A stretch of DNA of 32,864 nt, from positions 26,667,145 through 26,700,008 of the forward strand of contig NC_049984.1 of assembly GCF_000003815.2 (NCBI RefSeq), written 5' to 3'. A program made the translations under genes and the position numbers. Source of the DNA: Branchiostoma floridae (taxonomy: Eukaryota > Chordata > Leptocardii > Amphioxiformes > Branchiostomatidae). A model generated the notes under the pieces. The model searched no databases. It was not told where the DNA came from and saw only the letters and a program-made list of their open reading frames with translations. Below, one piece after another: positions 1-10,052 of the stretch (position 1 is the stretch's first letter; each line of letters begins with the position of its first letter).

Positions 1-149
1 AGTATAGGGCTCTAGTTATCCTCACTACAGGTTCGAAAGGCGTATCACACAGGGTCCCATCGAGTAAATCGAACCATTTCGAACGGGCCGAATACGGCAC
101 GGTTGGCAATTCGAATACCTGATTCGGACGTTGGAACATTGCTGACAGC

Positions 150-275
150 ACGGTACGATTCCGCATCACCCTCGGTCCCAGCCCTCCCGCGGGTCGGATC
201 ACCCTCCGGCCTTTGGCCGTCGTGCGATCCTTCCCGCGGTCGGGCTGGAACCTCAGGTGATACGGAATACACCGT
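150..275. repeat. Foldback (long imperfect hairpin)
   Basis: Bases 150-209 pair with about 216-275 read in reverse complement at roughly 80% identity. Both arms contain acggt, attccg, atcacc and ccgcggg, and the loop is around ggcctttggcc. Because of this symmetry both strands carry similar short open frames rich in Pro, Arg and Gly, which I do not treat as genes. It is GC-rich compared with its flanks. It is probably a foldback/MITE-type element; no target duplication was identified. Confidence 0.6.
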
Positions 276-395
276 GTTGTATTCTATATATACCAACAAT
301 TGAATCGGTAAATCGTACAGGTAAAAATCCTTTTTTTTTTTTCTCCTAGGGCCTGTTTGAAAAAAGAAAATAAAACTAGAGTTCGGGGACCTCAT

Positions 396-704
396 ACCTC
401 CATGAAATATTTATTGCTTTTTTGTGGATGGTATGTATGTTTATAGTTGGCCCATTAACAAACACATAAAGCACGATGCCTGTACCAATATATCTCAAAT
501 ATAGGGGTGATTTCTGACATTATTACATCGATTATAACGACAGATACGGCTTCCAAAATCTCATCGTTTCAAGCTTTTATCACACCGCACCAACACAACA
601 AGTATGAAACCAATCCATCCAGCCGTTCATGAGTAAACATCTACACAGACAGAGACACCTAACAGAAAATATAACCTCCATTCCATGACATTTCATGGAG
701 GTAA
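396..704 (+). mobile_element. SINE/RTE-like 3' tail with terminal hairpin
   Basis: The piece begins tacctccatgaaat and ends with the inverse, atttcatggaggta. A terminal hairpin lies at about 676-704 (taacctcc ... ggaggtaa). The stretch near 605-660 (ccatccagccgttcatgag, then acagacagagacacc) resembles the conserved 3' region of invertebrate RTE-type or SINE elements. That family assignment is from memory and weak. No coding capacity was seen. Confidence 0.35.
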
Positions 705-1400
705 CAACTGAAAAATCAATGGGCCGGGTTTCGCCGATAACAAAATGGATACTCTATATCGGCAGGCGTTTGGGGGCTTACCGGTCCAAGAAAATAACAA
801 GAGCGGAGTCGAGAGGACTTTACAGTCCCATATTTGTACCAAGTATTACAGTCAAAGTTACAGAGGCAGTTAGCCTTCATTACATGAAGATGAAGGATTT
901 TAAAACGTCAGTGGGAGTCGGATTCTTCACCAAACAGACTTTCTTTGTAGCACAATTGACCATTGTTTTGTTTTTAAACTTTATTTATATACCAAACAAA
1001 GTCAAACATACAGCTAATACATGTACAATGCAGTTGTGCTGGCAATAATCATGTGGCATTTAAAAAGAATACAATGGTTTCCATTTTCTGGTGCGTAAAT
1101 ACAATTTGTTGCTTTTTTCCATGCTGTGAAAATACTTAATGAAGGTAATTAACTTATTGATAGACAGTTTGCCACACGATTGTTTTAAAGGTTTGTGAAA
1201 AAAACTATGATACATAATTTTGGCAGACAAATTGCTTTCTACGTTCTGTCCAGGAGTTCTAGTATGAAATTCAAGTGGTAAAAGTAACGCACTTTGTAAT
1301 CTTGACGCCATGACGAATGAAAGAACGTCAAAATCCAGACTCTCAACACTGGAAAAGTTGCTTTCCTCGAACCCTGACATTCTGGGTGAGTTTTATTGTT
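703..1400 (-). mobile_element. LINE 3' fragment, copy A (inverted relative to copy B)
   Basis: The sequence matches, in reverse complement, the right-hand copy at 15410-17106. Shared blocks include the terminal ttcag/cattga block near 703-730, the gccgataac/tatcggcagg block near 735-765, and the coding end near 1060-1180. On the minus strand, 1380-1060 reads as about 106 residues ending in a helix-like stretch (LITFIKYFHSMEK) followed by KLYLRTRKW. That resembles the C-terminal tail of non-LTR reverse transcriptase ORFs. About 0.9 kb of the coding part present in copy B is missing here, so this is a 5'-truncated or internally deleted copy. The 3' UTR is 703-1059. Confidence 0.6.
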
Positions 1401-1861
1401 ATATGCTACTGCTTAATTCAATTACCCGTCAAAATGGCCGTCGGAGTATTCAAATTATAATTAGTATGACGTCAATAAAAAGCCTGTATTCTCTCCTCTC
1501 TTGTCCAGATTAGATCATCACGCAGTGTCCTGGGTACGAGAATCCAGGCATCCAAGATGGTGGACCGATCAAAGCACACATTGAGTATCGCATTTGTTCT
1601 CTGTAGCTTAGGCCCACTAATACTTGGATACTACTTGTGTTCCAGTCTAGGAATGCCTGTTGTGGACTTATAAGATATATGTTGGATTTCTTTTATTAAA
1701 ATTCGGGCACGTGGTACCGTCACCAGGATTTTCGCATTTCATTTTCAGGGGAATTTTGAACAAGGATCATGAGAGTGACGCCACTGCCGGCCTGGTATTA
1801 CACAATGTCTGAGGTGGGTGGCTTCCTCGTTACAATAAGTCCTTTCACAGAGATCAGAACA

Positions 1862-2040
1862 CAAGTGCGGCGACTGGAATTCTAGGTAACATGTCAAAGG
1901 ATGAGGCCCCAAAATCGTTAACAGTCCTTGTCTCGGCCATTCTTTTCATTTGCATAACAATATCCTGACAGGTTTTGTTTTCAATATTGGGGCCTTAATA
2001 CGCATTGACGTAATACCTAGAATTCCTGTCGCCGCACATA
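1862..2040. mobile_element. Short TIR element (MITE-like)
   Basis: The left arm (about 1865-1912: gtgcggcgac, ggaattctaggta, ggccccaa) is repeated in reverse complement at about 1982-2037 (ttggggcc, tacctagaattcc, gtcgccgcac). The ends are nearly identical for about 23 bp and diverge inward. The element is about 175 bp with no ORF. A target duplication could not be fixed. Confidence 0.6.
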
Positions 2041-2404
2041 CGTTTCAACCTATGTAAAAGGCTTATTTGATAATTATCAATAAAATTATCTATGTTATGT
2101 CGATAATAACAGGCATGCGTTGCATACGTTAGCTAGCGAACTTAAGCTGTATTTAGAATTCTACATTTAACATTGCATCATATAATTACAAAATCCCAAT
2201 CCCAAAATCCCAAAATTACCCAATCTTCCAAATGGAGGCATCTAATAAGTTATAGTGACAGTCTCATAAACCTGGAACTATCAACTTGAATCTTGATATT
2301 TGCGATGAAAGATGTTTCAGAAGTTGTTGCGGAATGACACTGCAAGTTTTTAATGTTTTAGAATTGGATATAGAACGATATTATACTCTAAGTAAAGTCG
2401 TCAG
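2041..2404. other. AT-rich spacer, nothing recognised
   Basis: No coding signal, RNA gene or repeat family was recognised. A short local duplication (aatcccaaa repeated near 2192-2212) is the only structure seen. Confidence 0.5.
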
Positions 2405-2512
2405 TGTATTATGTGTATGTGTGCGTATGCCTATGTGTGTTCAAGTGTGTGTGTGTGTTTGTGTGTGTCGGTGTGTTTGTGTGTGTGTGTGTGTGTGTGT
2501 CTGTTTGCCTTT
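2405..2512 (+). repeat. TG microsatellite
   Basis: An imperfect (TG)n tract about 100 bp long, purest at 2445-2500. The open frame across it consists only of Cys and Val from tgtgtg and is not a gene. Confidence 0.9.
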
Positions 2513-2519
2513 TATATAG

Positions 2520-3152
2520 TCTTTTCTTAAACCGTCAGAAGAATCGAAAGACGTCAGGGTGATTGTACAGCAATATCAGCTATAGCCTGGTAGAAAGTAA
2601 TATGGGAGGAAGTTGTCAGTTTCTTTCTGTTTTGAACCAGTACAGTGTGATATATAGTAAAGAAAGATGGTTTTACAACTACTAGGTTGAGTAATGGGCA
2701 GCATGTTTGGTAAATTACCTTGATATCCATTCCTCGAATCGCGCCGTGTCACTGATCTTGTGCCCTATTGATAGGCGCTTTGCACAACTTTTCCAATTTT
2801 ACTCTGGTGGAAAGAACATTAAATTGAGGTCCACTGTTTGGGGAGAGCCACACCTCCCGCACGTTAAAAAAACACCACACCGTTGGAAAAAAAGAGTAGA
2901 GGTATGATTTACATCAATCAGCCGGACAGGAGACCTAAAGGAATCGCCGTCTTGTATTTAGCCGCAAGAAAAAGTATTTCAACCCCGACAGTGCTGTATA
3001 ACACCACATGTCATAACGCCCAAATATACAAGTTATGACAAAAATAGACAGTTATGTGCTTAATTCTATATCTTCTAGTTATACAAAATCTCACTTTCAA
3101 GGCTTTGGCGCGTGGCCCTCCGAAATTCATTTGGCCGCGCAGGCTTCCTGTA
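2520..3152. other. Unassigned spacer
   Basis: No convincing gene. Short open frames (for example 2707-2907) lack a recognisable domain. The text agctatagcctgg at 2578-2590 also starts the TIR of the MITE-like element at 18191. Confidence 0.4.
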
Positions 3153-3222
3153 TCCGCTTTCAAAGATTATGCTTTGTTGCCGAGAAATTCTCGAGTATAG
3201 GTTCACCTAACTTACCGCTAAC
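3153..3222 (+). repeat. Repeat module X, left copy
   Basis: A roughly 70-bp block containing gctttgttgccgaga, ttctcgagtatagg and ttcacctaacttaccgct. Two further copies in the same orientation lie at about 15017-15093 and 15200-15275. There it is part of a tandem repeat; here it directly precedes the satellite array. Confidence 0.75.
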
Positions 3223-3244
3223 ATATAGAAAAGTAATGAAGTAA

Positions 3245-6200
3245 TATTTAGCACTCAAAGTGCTTTCTGCCTTCTCGCCACATGTTCCACTACGAACTTC
3301 AAGTGATAAAAGTAACGCACACTTTGTTTAAGATTCTGGAAGTTCCATCGTATGGGGTCGCTTTGTGGTTACCGAAGGGTTCTCATAGCGGTTACCCGAA
3401 GGCGAACCTTCATTCGCTTATAGAAAATCAATAAAGTAATTTGTAGCTCACAAATTACTTTCCGTATCTTTCCACGCGTATTACTAAAAAAATCAGGTGA
3501 TAAAAGTAACGCACACATTGTTTATTAAGATTCTGGAAGTTCCATCGTATGGGGTTGCTTTGTGGTTACCAAAGGGTTCGCTTAGCGGTTACCGAAGGGG
3601 AACCTTCATTCACTTTCGAGCCTTGTAGAAAAGTAAAGAAGTAATATTTAACACTCAAATCACTTTCTACCTGCTGCATACGAGTTTTACTAACATATTC
3701 AAGTGTTGAAAGTAACGCACATTTTCTTTGAAATTTCGGAAGTCCGATCGTATGGGGTCGCTTTGTTGCGGTTACCGAAGGGTTAGCGGTTATCCCACGT
3801 GTGAGCCTTCATTCGTATATAGAAAAGTTACAAAGTAATTTTGGGTACTCAAGTTACTTTCTACCTTCTGCTTACGGGTTGTACTATGATATTCAAGTGG
3901 TGAAAATGACGCACATTTTCTTTGAACTTTTGGAAGTCCGATCGTATGGGGTCACTTTTTTGCGGTTACCGACGGGTTAGCGGTTATCCTACATGTGAGC
4001 CTTCATTCGTATATAGAAAAGTTACAAAGTAATTTTGGATACTCAAATCACTATCTACCTGCTGCTTACGTGTTTTACTACGATATTCAAGTGTTGAAAA
4101 TACGCACATTTTCTTTGAAATTTTGGAAATGCGATCGTATGGGGTCGTTTTTTGCGGTTAACGACAGGTTAGCGGTTACCGAAGGGTTAGCGGTTATCCC
4201 ATGGCACATGTGAGCCTTCATTCGTACTTAGTACATAGAAAAGTTACATATAAATTCGGGTACTCAAATCACTTTCTACCTGCTACTAACGTGTTTTACT
4301 ATGATATTCAAGTGTTGAAAGTAACGCACATTTTCTTTGAACTTTTGGAGTCCGATCGTATGGGGTAACTTTTTTGCGGTTACCGACGGGTTAGCGGTTA
4401 TCCCACATGTGAGCCTTCATTCGTATATAGAAAAGTTACAAAGTAATTTTGGGTACTCAAATCACTTTCTACCTGCTACTAACGGGTTTTACTATGATAT
4501 TCAAGTGGTGAAAGTAATGCACATTTTCTTTGAACTTTTGGAAGTCCGATCGTATGGGGTCGCTTTTTTGCGGTTACCGACGGGTTAGCGGTTATCCCAC
4601 ATGTGAGCCTTCATTTGTACTTAGTATATAGAAAAATTACAATGTAATTTTGGGAACGCAAATCACTTTCTACCTGCTACTAACGGGTTTTACTATGATA
4701 TTCAAGTAGTGAAAGTAACGCACATTTTCTTTGAACTTTCGGAAGTCCGATCGTATGGGGTCGCTTCTTTGCGGTTACCGAAGGGTTAGCGGTTATCCCA
4801 CATTGAGCTTTCATTCGTATATAGAAAAGTTACAAAGCAATTTTGGGTACTCAAATCACTTTCTACCTGCTGCTTATGGGTTTTACTATGATATTCAAGT
4901 GGTGAAAATAACGCACATTTTCTTTGAACTTTTGGAAATGCGATCGTATGGGATGGTTTTTTGCGGTTACCGACAGGTTAGCGGTTATCCCACATGTGAG
5001 CCTTCATTCTTACTTAGTATATAGAAAAGTTACAATGTAATGTTGGGTACTCAAATCACTTGCTACCTACCTGCTAGTAACGTGTTTTACTATGATATTC
5101 AAGTGGTGAAAGTAACGCACATTTTCTTTGAAATTTCGGAAGTCCGATCGTATGGGGTCGCTTTTTTGCAGTTAACGAAGGGTTAGCGGTTATCCCACAT
5201 GTGAGCCTTCATTCTTATATAGAAAAGTTACAAAGTAATTTTGGGTACTCAAATCACTTTCTAACTGCCGCTTACGTGTTTAACTATGATATTCAAGTGT
5301 TGAAAGTAACGCACATTTACTTTGAAATTTCGTAAGTCCGATCGTATGGGGTCGCTTTTTTGCAGTTAACGAAGGGTTAGCGGTTATCCAACGTGTGAGC
5401 CTTCTTTCATTCGTATATAGAAAAGTTACAAAGTAATTTTGGGTACTCAAATCACTTTTTATCTGCTACTAACGTGTTTTACTATAATATTAAAGTGTTG
5501 AAAGTAACGCACAATTTCTTTGAACTTTTGGAAGTCCGATCGTACGGGGTCACTTTTTTGCGGTTACCGAAGGGTTAGCGGTAATCCCACATGTGAGTTT
5601 TCATTCGTACATAGAAAAGTTACAAAGTAATTTTGGGTCCTCAAATCACTTTCTACCTGCTACTAACGAGTTTACTATGATATTCAAGTGTTGAAAGTAA
5701 CGCACATTTTCTTTGAACTTTTGGAAGTCCGATCGTATGAGGTCACTTTTTTGCGGTTACCGAAGGGTTAGCGTTTATCCTACACGTGAGCCTTAATTCG
5801 TATATAGAAAAGTTACAAAGTAATTTTGGGTCCTCAAATCACTTTTTTACCTACTGCTTACGTATTTAACTATGATATTCAAGTGTTGAAAGTAACGCAC
5901 ATTTTCTTTGAAATTTCGGAAGTCCGATCGTATGGGGTCGCTTTTTTTGCGGTTACCGAAGGGTTAGCGGTAATCCCACATGTGAGCTTTCATTCGTATA
6001 TAGAAAACTTACAAAGTAATTTTGGGTCCTCAAATCACTTTCTACCTGCTGCTTACGTGTTTTGCTATGATATTCAAGTAGCGAAAGTAACGCACATTTT
6101 CTCTGAAATTTCGGAAGTCCGATCGTATGGGGTCGCTTTTTTTGCGGTTACCGAAGGGTTAGCGGTAATCCCACATGTGAGTTTTCATTCGTATATAGAA

Positions 6201-8404
6201 AAGTTACAAAGTAATTTTGGGTCCTCAAATCACTTTCTAAATTGTTGCTTACGTCTTTTACTATGATATTCAAGTGGTGAAAGTAACGCACATTTTCTTT
6301 GAACTTTTGGAAGTCCGATCGTATGGGGTCGCTTTGTGCGGTTACCGAAGGGTTAGCGGTAATCCCACATGTGAGTTTTCATTCGTATATAGTAAAGTTA
6401 CAAAGTAATTTTGGGTCCTCAAATCACTTTCTTCCTGCTACTAACGAGTTTTACTATGATATTCAAGTGTTGAAAGTAACGCACATTTTCTTTGAACTTT
6501 TGGAAGTCCGATCATATGAGGTCACTTTTTTGCGGTTACCGACGGGTTAGCGTTTATCCTACACGTGAGCCTTCTTTCGTATATAGAAAAGTTACAAAGT
6601 AATTTTGGGTACTCAAATCACTTTCTACCTGCTACTAACGGGTTTTACTATGACATTCAAGTGTTGAAAGTAACGCACATTTTCTTTGAAATTTCGGAAG
6701 TCCGATCGTATGGGGTCGCTTTTTTGCGGTTACCGACGGGTTAGCGGTTATCCCACATGCGAGCCTTCATTCGTATATAGAAAAGTTACAAAGTAATTTT
6801 GGGTACTCAAATCACTATCTAAATTGCTGCTTACGTCTTTTACTATGATATTCAAGTGGTGAAAGTGACGCACATTTTCTTTGAACTTTTGGAAGTCCGA
6901 TCGTATGGGGTCGCTTTTTGCGGTTACCGAAGGGTTAGCGGTAATCCCACATGTGAGCTTTCATTCGTATATAGTAAAGTTACAAAGTAATTTTGGGTCC
7001 TCAAATCACTTTCTACCTGCTACTAACGAGTTTTACTATGATATTCAAGTGTTGAAAGTAACGCACATTTTCTTTGAACTTTTGGAAGTCCGATCGTATG
7101 AGGTCACTTTTTTGCGGTTACCGACGGGTTAGCGTTTATCCTACACGTGAGCCTTCTTTCGTATATAGAAAAGTTACAAAGTAATTTTGGGTACTCAAAT
7201 CACTTTCTACCTGCTACTAACGGGTTTTACTATGATATTCAAGTGTTGAAAGTAACGCACATTTTCTTTGAAATTTCGGAAGTCCGATCGTATGGGATCG
7301 CTTTTTTGTGGTTACCGACGGGTTAGCGGTTATCCCACATGCGAGCATTCATTCGTATATAGAAAAGTTACAAAGTAATTTTGGGTACTCAAAGCACTTT
7401 CTACCTGCTACTAACGGGTTTTACTATGATATTCAAGTGTTGAAAGTAACGCACATTTTCTTTGAAATTTCGGAAGTCCGATCGTATGGGGTCGCTTTTT
7501 TGCGGTTACCGACGGGTTAGCGGTTATCCCATATGCGAGCATTCATTCGTATATAGAAAAGTTACAAAGTAATTTTGGGTACTCAAATCACTTTCTACCT
7601 GCTACTAACGGGTTTTAGTATGATATTCAAGTGTTGAAAGTAACGCACATTTTCTTTGAAATTTCGGAAGTCCGATCGTATGGGGTCGCTTTTTTGCGGT
7701 TACCGACGGGTTAGCGGTTATCCCACATGCGAGCATTCATTCGTATATAGAAAAGTTACAAAGTAATTTTGGGTACTCAAAGCACTTTCTACCTGCTACT
7801 AACGGGTTTTACTATGATATTCAAGTGGTGAAAGTAACGCACATTTTCTTTGAAATTTCGGAAGTCCGATCGTATGGGGTCGCTTTTTTGCGGTTACCGA
7901 CGGGTTAGCGGTTATCCCACATGTGAGCTTTCATTCGTATATAGAAAAGTTACAAAGTAATTTTGGGTCCTCAAATCACTTTCTACGTGCTACTAACGAG
8001 TTTACTATGATATTCAAGTGTTGAAAGTAACGCACATTTTCTTTGAACTTTTGGAAGTCCGATCGTATGAGGTCACTTTTTTGCGGTTACCGACGGGTTA
8101 GCGTTTATCCTACACGTGAGCCTTCATTCGTATATAGAAAAGTTGCAAAGTAATTTTGGGTACTCAAATCACTTTCTACCTTCTGCTTACGGGTTTTACT
8201 ATGATATTAAAAAGTGTTGAAAGTAACGCACATTTTCTTTGAACTGTTGGAAGTCCGATCGTATGGGGTCGCTTTTTTGTGGTTACCGAAGGGTTGGCGG
8301 TTATTCCACATGTGAGCCTTCATTCGTAGTTAGTATATAGAAAAGTTACAAAGTAATTTTGGGTACTCAAATTACTTTCTACCTGCCGCTTACGTGTTTA
8401 ACTA
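3245..8404 (+). repeat. 194-bp satellite array, left segment (about 26 monomers)
   Basis: Head-to-tail copies of a unit recognisable by tccgatcgtatggggtc, cggttaccgacgggttag and tattcaagtg..gaaagtaacgcac. Spacing of the gatcgtat anchor between 5731 and 8257 is 193-196 bp, modal 194. Units at the left edge (3300-3700) are a divergent subtype (ttccatcgtatgg, ttcgcttagcggttacc) and the centre is more homogeneous, as expected if unequal exchange acts mainly inside an array. Because many monomers are close to a multiple of three, they produce a recurring open frame of about 65 residues. Monomer indels destroy it repeatedly, so I do not call genes here. Confidence 0.95.
6299..7462 (+). repeat. Higher-order repeat: two 582-bp blocks (3 monomers each)
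   Basis: The segments at 6299-6880 and 6881-7462 repeat at exactly 582 bp, three times 194. The first 250 bp of the two blocks encode the same 83-residue frame with one difference. A diagnostic monomer variant (tatgaggtcac with gcgtttatcctacacgtgag) recurs near 5731, 6510, 7092 and 8061, i.e. 4, 3 and 5 monomers apart. Confidence 0.7.
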
Positions 8405-8503
8405 AGATGGAGGAACTCGTAGAACACATCATTTCAGCGGCAGATCAACTGCGTACAAGCTTTCCGAACATCGGTCTTGCCTTCCTGGGGGACTTCAATC
8501 ACC
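8405..8503 (+). pseudogene. LINE endonuclease fragment (5' piece of split ORF)
   Basis: In frame from the LINE junction this reads about 33 residues and includes LAFLGDFNH. The GDFN motif is the Asp/Asn-containing catalytic block of apurinic-like (EEP) endonucleases of non-LTR retrotransposons. The frame is cut after the His codon by the TIR element and resumes in the same phase at 11149. Everything N-terminal to this point is lost by 5' truncation, so no functional endonuclease could be made. Confidence 0.8.
8496..8503. repeat. Target-site duplication, left (CAATCACC)
   Basis: The 8-mer caatcacc occurs here and again at 11148-11155, immediately outside the inverted-repeat element. In both copies aat cac are consecutive codons of the LINE frame. 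The element ends between TSD and clear TIR (5 bases each side) do not match perfectly, so the exact boundary is inferred. Confidence 0.65.
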
Positions 8504-8508
8504 CACCC

Positions 8509-8540
8509 ATGTCCAGTATCAGGGTGAAATGCACGAAGTT
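8509..8540 (+). repeat. Left terminal inverted repeat
   Basis: Begins atgtccagtatcagggtg and continues to gcacgaagtt. Its reverse complement lies at 11111-11142 with one mismatch (a/g near 8530). Confidence 0.85.
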
Positions 8541-8805
8541 GTCCTAAGTTAAGTTAGATGTCTGAAGTTGTCCAAAGTTGTACGAACTTGTCCGAAGTTA
8601 TGACGTCATCTAAACTTTGGACAGTCAGCCGGGTGGTGTACGGAGTTGTACGATCTTGTCCGAAGTTATGACGTCACGCTAACCATGACGTCATCTAAAC
8701 TTTGGACAGTCAGTCGGGTGGTGTACGTAGTTGTACAAACTTGTCCGAAGTTATGACGTCACGCTAACCATGACGTCATCTAAACTTTGGACAGTCAGCC
8801 GGGTG
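8541..8805 (+). repeat. Left subterminal tandem repeats (85-bp period) with CRE palindromes
   Basis: Perfect TGACGTCA sites start at 8601, 8669, 8686, 8754 and 8771, giving an 85-bp period with two sites per unit. Units also contain aaactttggacagtcag and ttgtccgaagttatg, the reverse complement of motifs in the right-hand repeats (ctgtccaaagttagatg). Such repeats are typical transposase-binding regions, but TGACGTCA is also the consensus ATF/CREB site. Confidence 0.85.
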
Positions 8806-8858
8806 TACTGATCAGGTCGCGTATTCCTAGGAAGATGTCGCCTAGCTTGACTTTGGCG

Positions 8859-8868
8859 ATATATATAC
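8859..8868 (+). promoter_or_regulatory. Possible TATA box of the internal gene
   Basis: The text gatatatatactcc stands 300 bp upstream of the first ATG (9163), just inside the left repeats. A perfect 7-bp hairpin follows in the putative leader at 9067-9085 (gtggcga, loop tgaag, tcgccac). This placement suits a promoter; there is no transcript evidence. Confidence 0.4.
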
Positions 8869-8902
8869 TCCACTACGCGTCTACAAGTTTTCTGTGTTAC
8901 GT

Positions 8903-9105
8903 TCAAATGTCTCAACTGTCATTTCTAGAACCTTTCTTCTAATGTTCTCATCTTCTTAGACGTCAGAATCTGACGTTTACGTCACTAACTCAGGTGTTTT
9001 CGTAATTCGAAACCGGAATGCGTTCTTCGAACGGTGTCGTTTTTCAGTATAACAGTTTGAAACCGTGTGGCGATGAAGTCGCCACGGCTACTTTTTAGTC
9101 CGTGT
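8903..9105 (+). repeat. Leader-region duplicate, copy 1
   Basis: About 190 bp upstream of exon 1 is repeated in direct orientation at 9645-9835 inside intron 2. Shared blocks include gtcatttctagaacc, tttacgtca, ctcaggtgttttt, ggaatgcgttc and ggtgtcgtttttca, ending in cgccacggct. The copies differ by several small indels. Confidence 0.75.
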
Positions 9106-9162
9106 CTTTGACGAAATAGACTTTTTTTAACGGGGGATTTACGGACAATATTATATCATATC

Positions 9163-10052
9163 ATGTCGTGCAGTAAATCTTTGAAGGCTACAGATCTCCA
9201 TTCGTCCTGGAAAGTCGAGTTTGACTGGAAGGATTTTCCGGAAGAACTTGTTCAGGTGGGTTAGTCGTATTAATCGCACCTTGATATGTTTTGAGTTCTG
9301 ACTTTTGATTCATAAATCTTCTATTCTTTAGAAGTTACATCTTACAAAACAACATATTTTTTATCAGAATACAGATTACTTATCTTTATTAAGATTTGTC
9401 TTATTCTTCACAGGGATGTTGTGCTGTTGCATCTGTTTTGTGCGTGCCAACGGTGGCTGTTTTATATAGCCTTATCACGGTCGCGGCTTTTGCTGTAAGC
9501 CATGCACAAGTCTCTCCACCTGACACCAAATGGAGGGAAAATGTTCTTCTGTGGACAGCCATCTGTCTGCCAACAGGTAGATTTACTTCTAAACACCTTT
9601 TTTATTCTTTCAAATCAAACGTTTGATTCAATGTAGATATAACGTTATATGTTCAAATTTTCAACCGTCATTTCTAGAACCATACCTTGTCGAACATTCT
9701 TTTGCTTAACGTCACCAATTACAGACATTTACGTCATTTGCTCAGGTGTTTTTTTTTTTAATTCGAACCTGGAATGCGTTCGTAGAATGGTGTCGTTTTT
9801 CAATCTCTGTATTGCGCCACGGCTGCTTTTATTTCATTTGTTCTATTCTTTTAAAACATCTATTAGCGGGGATCAAAATGACATTTACCTGTTGTCTTGG
9901 CAGGCGCTGGGAAATCTACTATCTGTAAATGGATTCAAGAACTTGTGACTGATGTTTACACGAAGTTGCGGAAAGACCATACGGGCAGTGGTAGTCCGTC
10001 TGCTGGGTTTACTTATGTACTAAATGGTGGAAGTACTTCAATTAATTGTTAA
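9163..10052 (+). CDS. Three-exon P-loop protein (134 aa), cargo of the TIR element
   Basis: Exons 9163-9255, 9414-9576 and 9904-10052 join in phase across clean splice sites (cag|gtgggt ... cttcacag; aacag|gtagat ... cttggcag). The product has 134 residues. Residues 1-31 are polar with Trp16 and Trp22; 34-60 are strongly hydrophobic, like one membrane or buried helix; 71-82 read WRENVLLWTAIC. Residues 84-91 are PTGAGKST, a Walker A-like loop with Leu rather than Gly at the classic first position. The Gly86 codon is split by intron 2, so the loop exists only after splicing. The C-terminus (LNGGSTSINC) is abrupt and lacks Walker B or helicase motifs, so the protein looks truncated. The order hydrophobic segment, LLW, then P-loop recalls DUF3987-type primase/helicase-like proteins of marine invertebrates. 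RIG-I-like helicases also use LPTGxGK. Both are tentative. Confidence 0.55.
9645..9835 (+). repeat. Leader-region duplicate, copy 2 (in intron 2)
   Basis: Direct repeat of 8903-9105, located between exon 2 and exon 3. A local duplication of the gene's upstream region may have preceded or accompanied the assembly of this element. Confidence 0.7.

Noticed and set aside
45-395. 116-codon minus-strand ORF at the left edge
   Set aside because: It runs through the hairpin at 150-275, where both strands are open because of base composition and symmetry.
695-1048. 117-codon plus-strand ORF
   Set aside because: It lies antisense in the LINE 3' UTR (copy A) and has no domain.
2286-2519. Cys-rich 77-codon ORF
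   Set aside because: Its Cys/Val run is the translation of the TG microsatellite.
5826-6266. 146-codon open frame across more than two satellite monomers, as a repeat protein with 65-residue period
   Set aside because: It exists only because many monomers are near a multiple of three long. Indels in neighbouring monomers close it, and differences between monomers show no coding bias that I can see.
5320-8070. CENP-B-box-like sequence in the satellite (ttcggaagtccgatcg)
   Set aside because: It does not fit the TTCG....A..CGGG pattern, so centromere function cannot be argued from it.
3740-8300. Telomere-like text in the satellite (gggttagcggtta)
   Set aside because: Only one interrupted occurrence per monomer; not a TTAGGG array.
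9649-9948. 99-codon ORF overlapping exon 3 of the internal gene
   Set aside because: It runs through the intron 2 duplicate and reads exon 3 in the wrong frame; the spliced model explains the sequence better.
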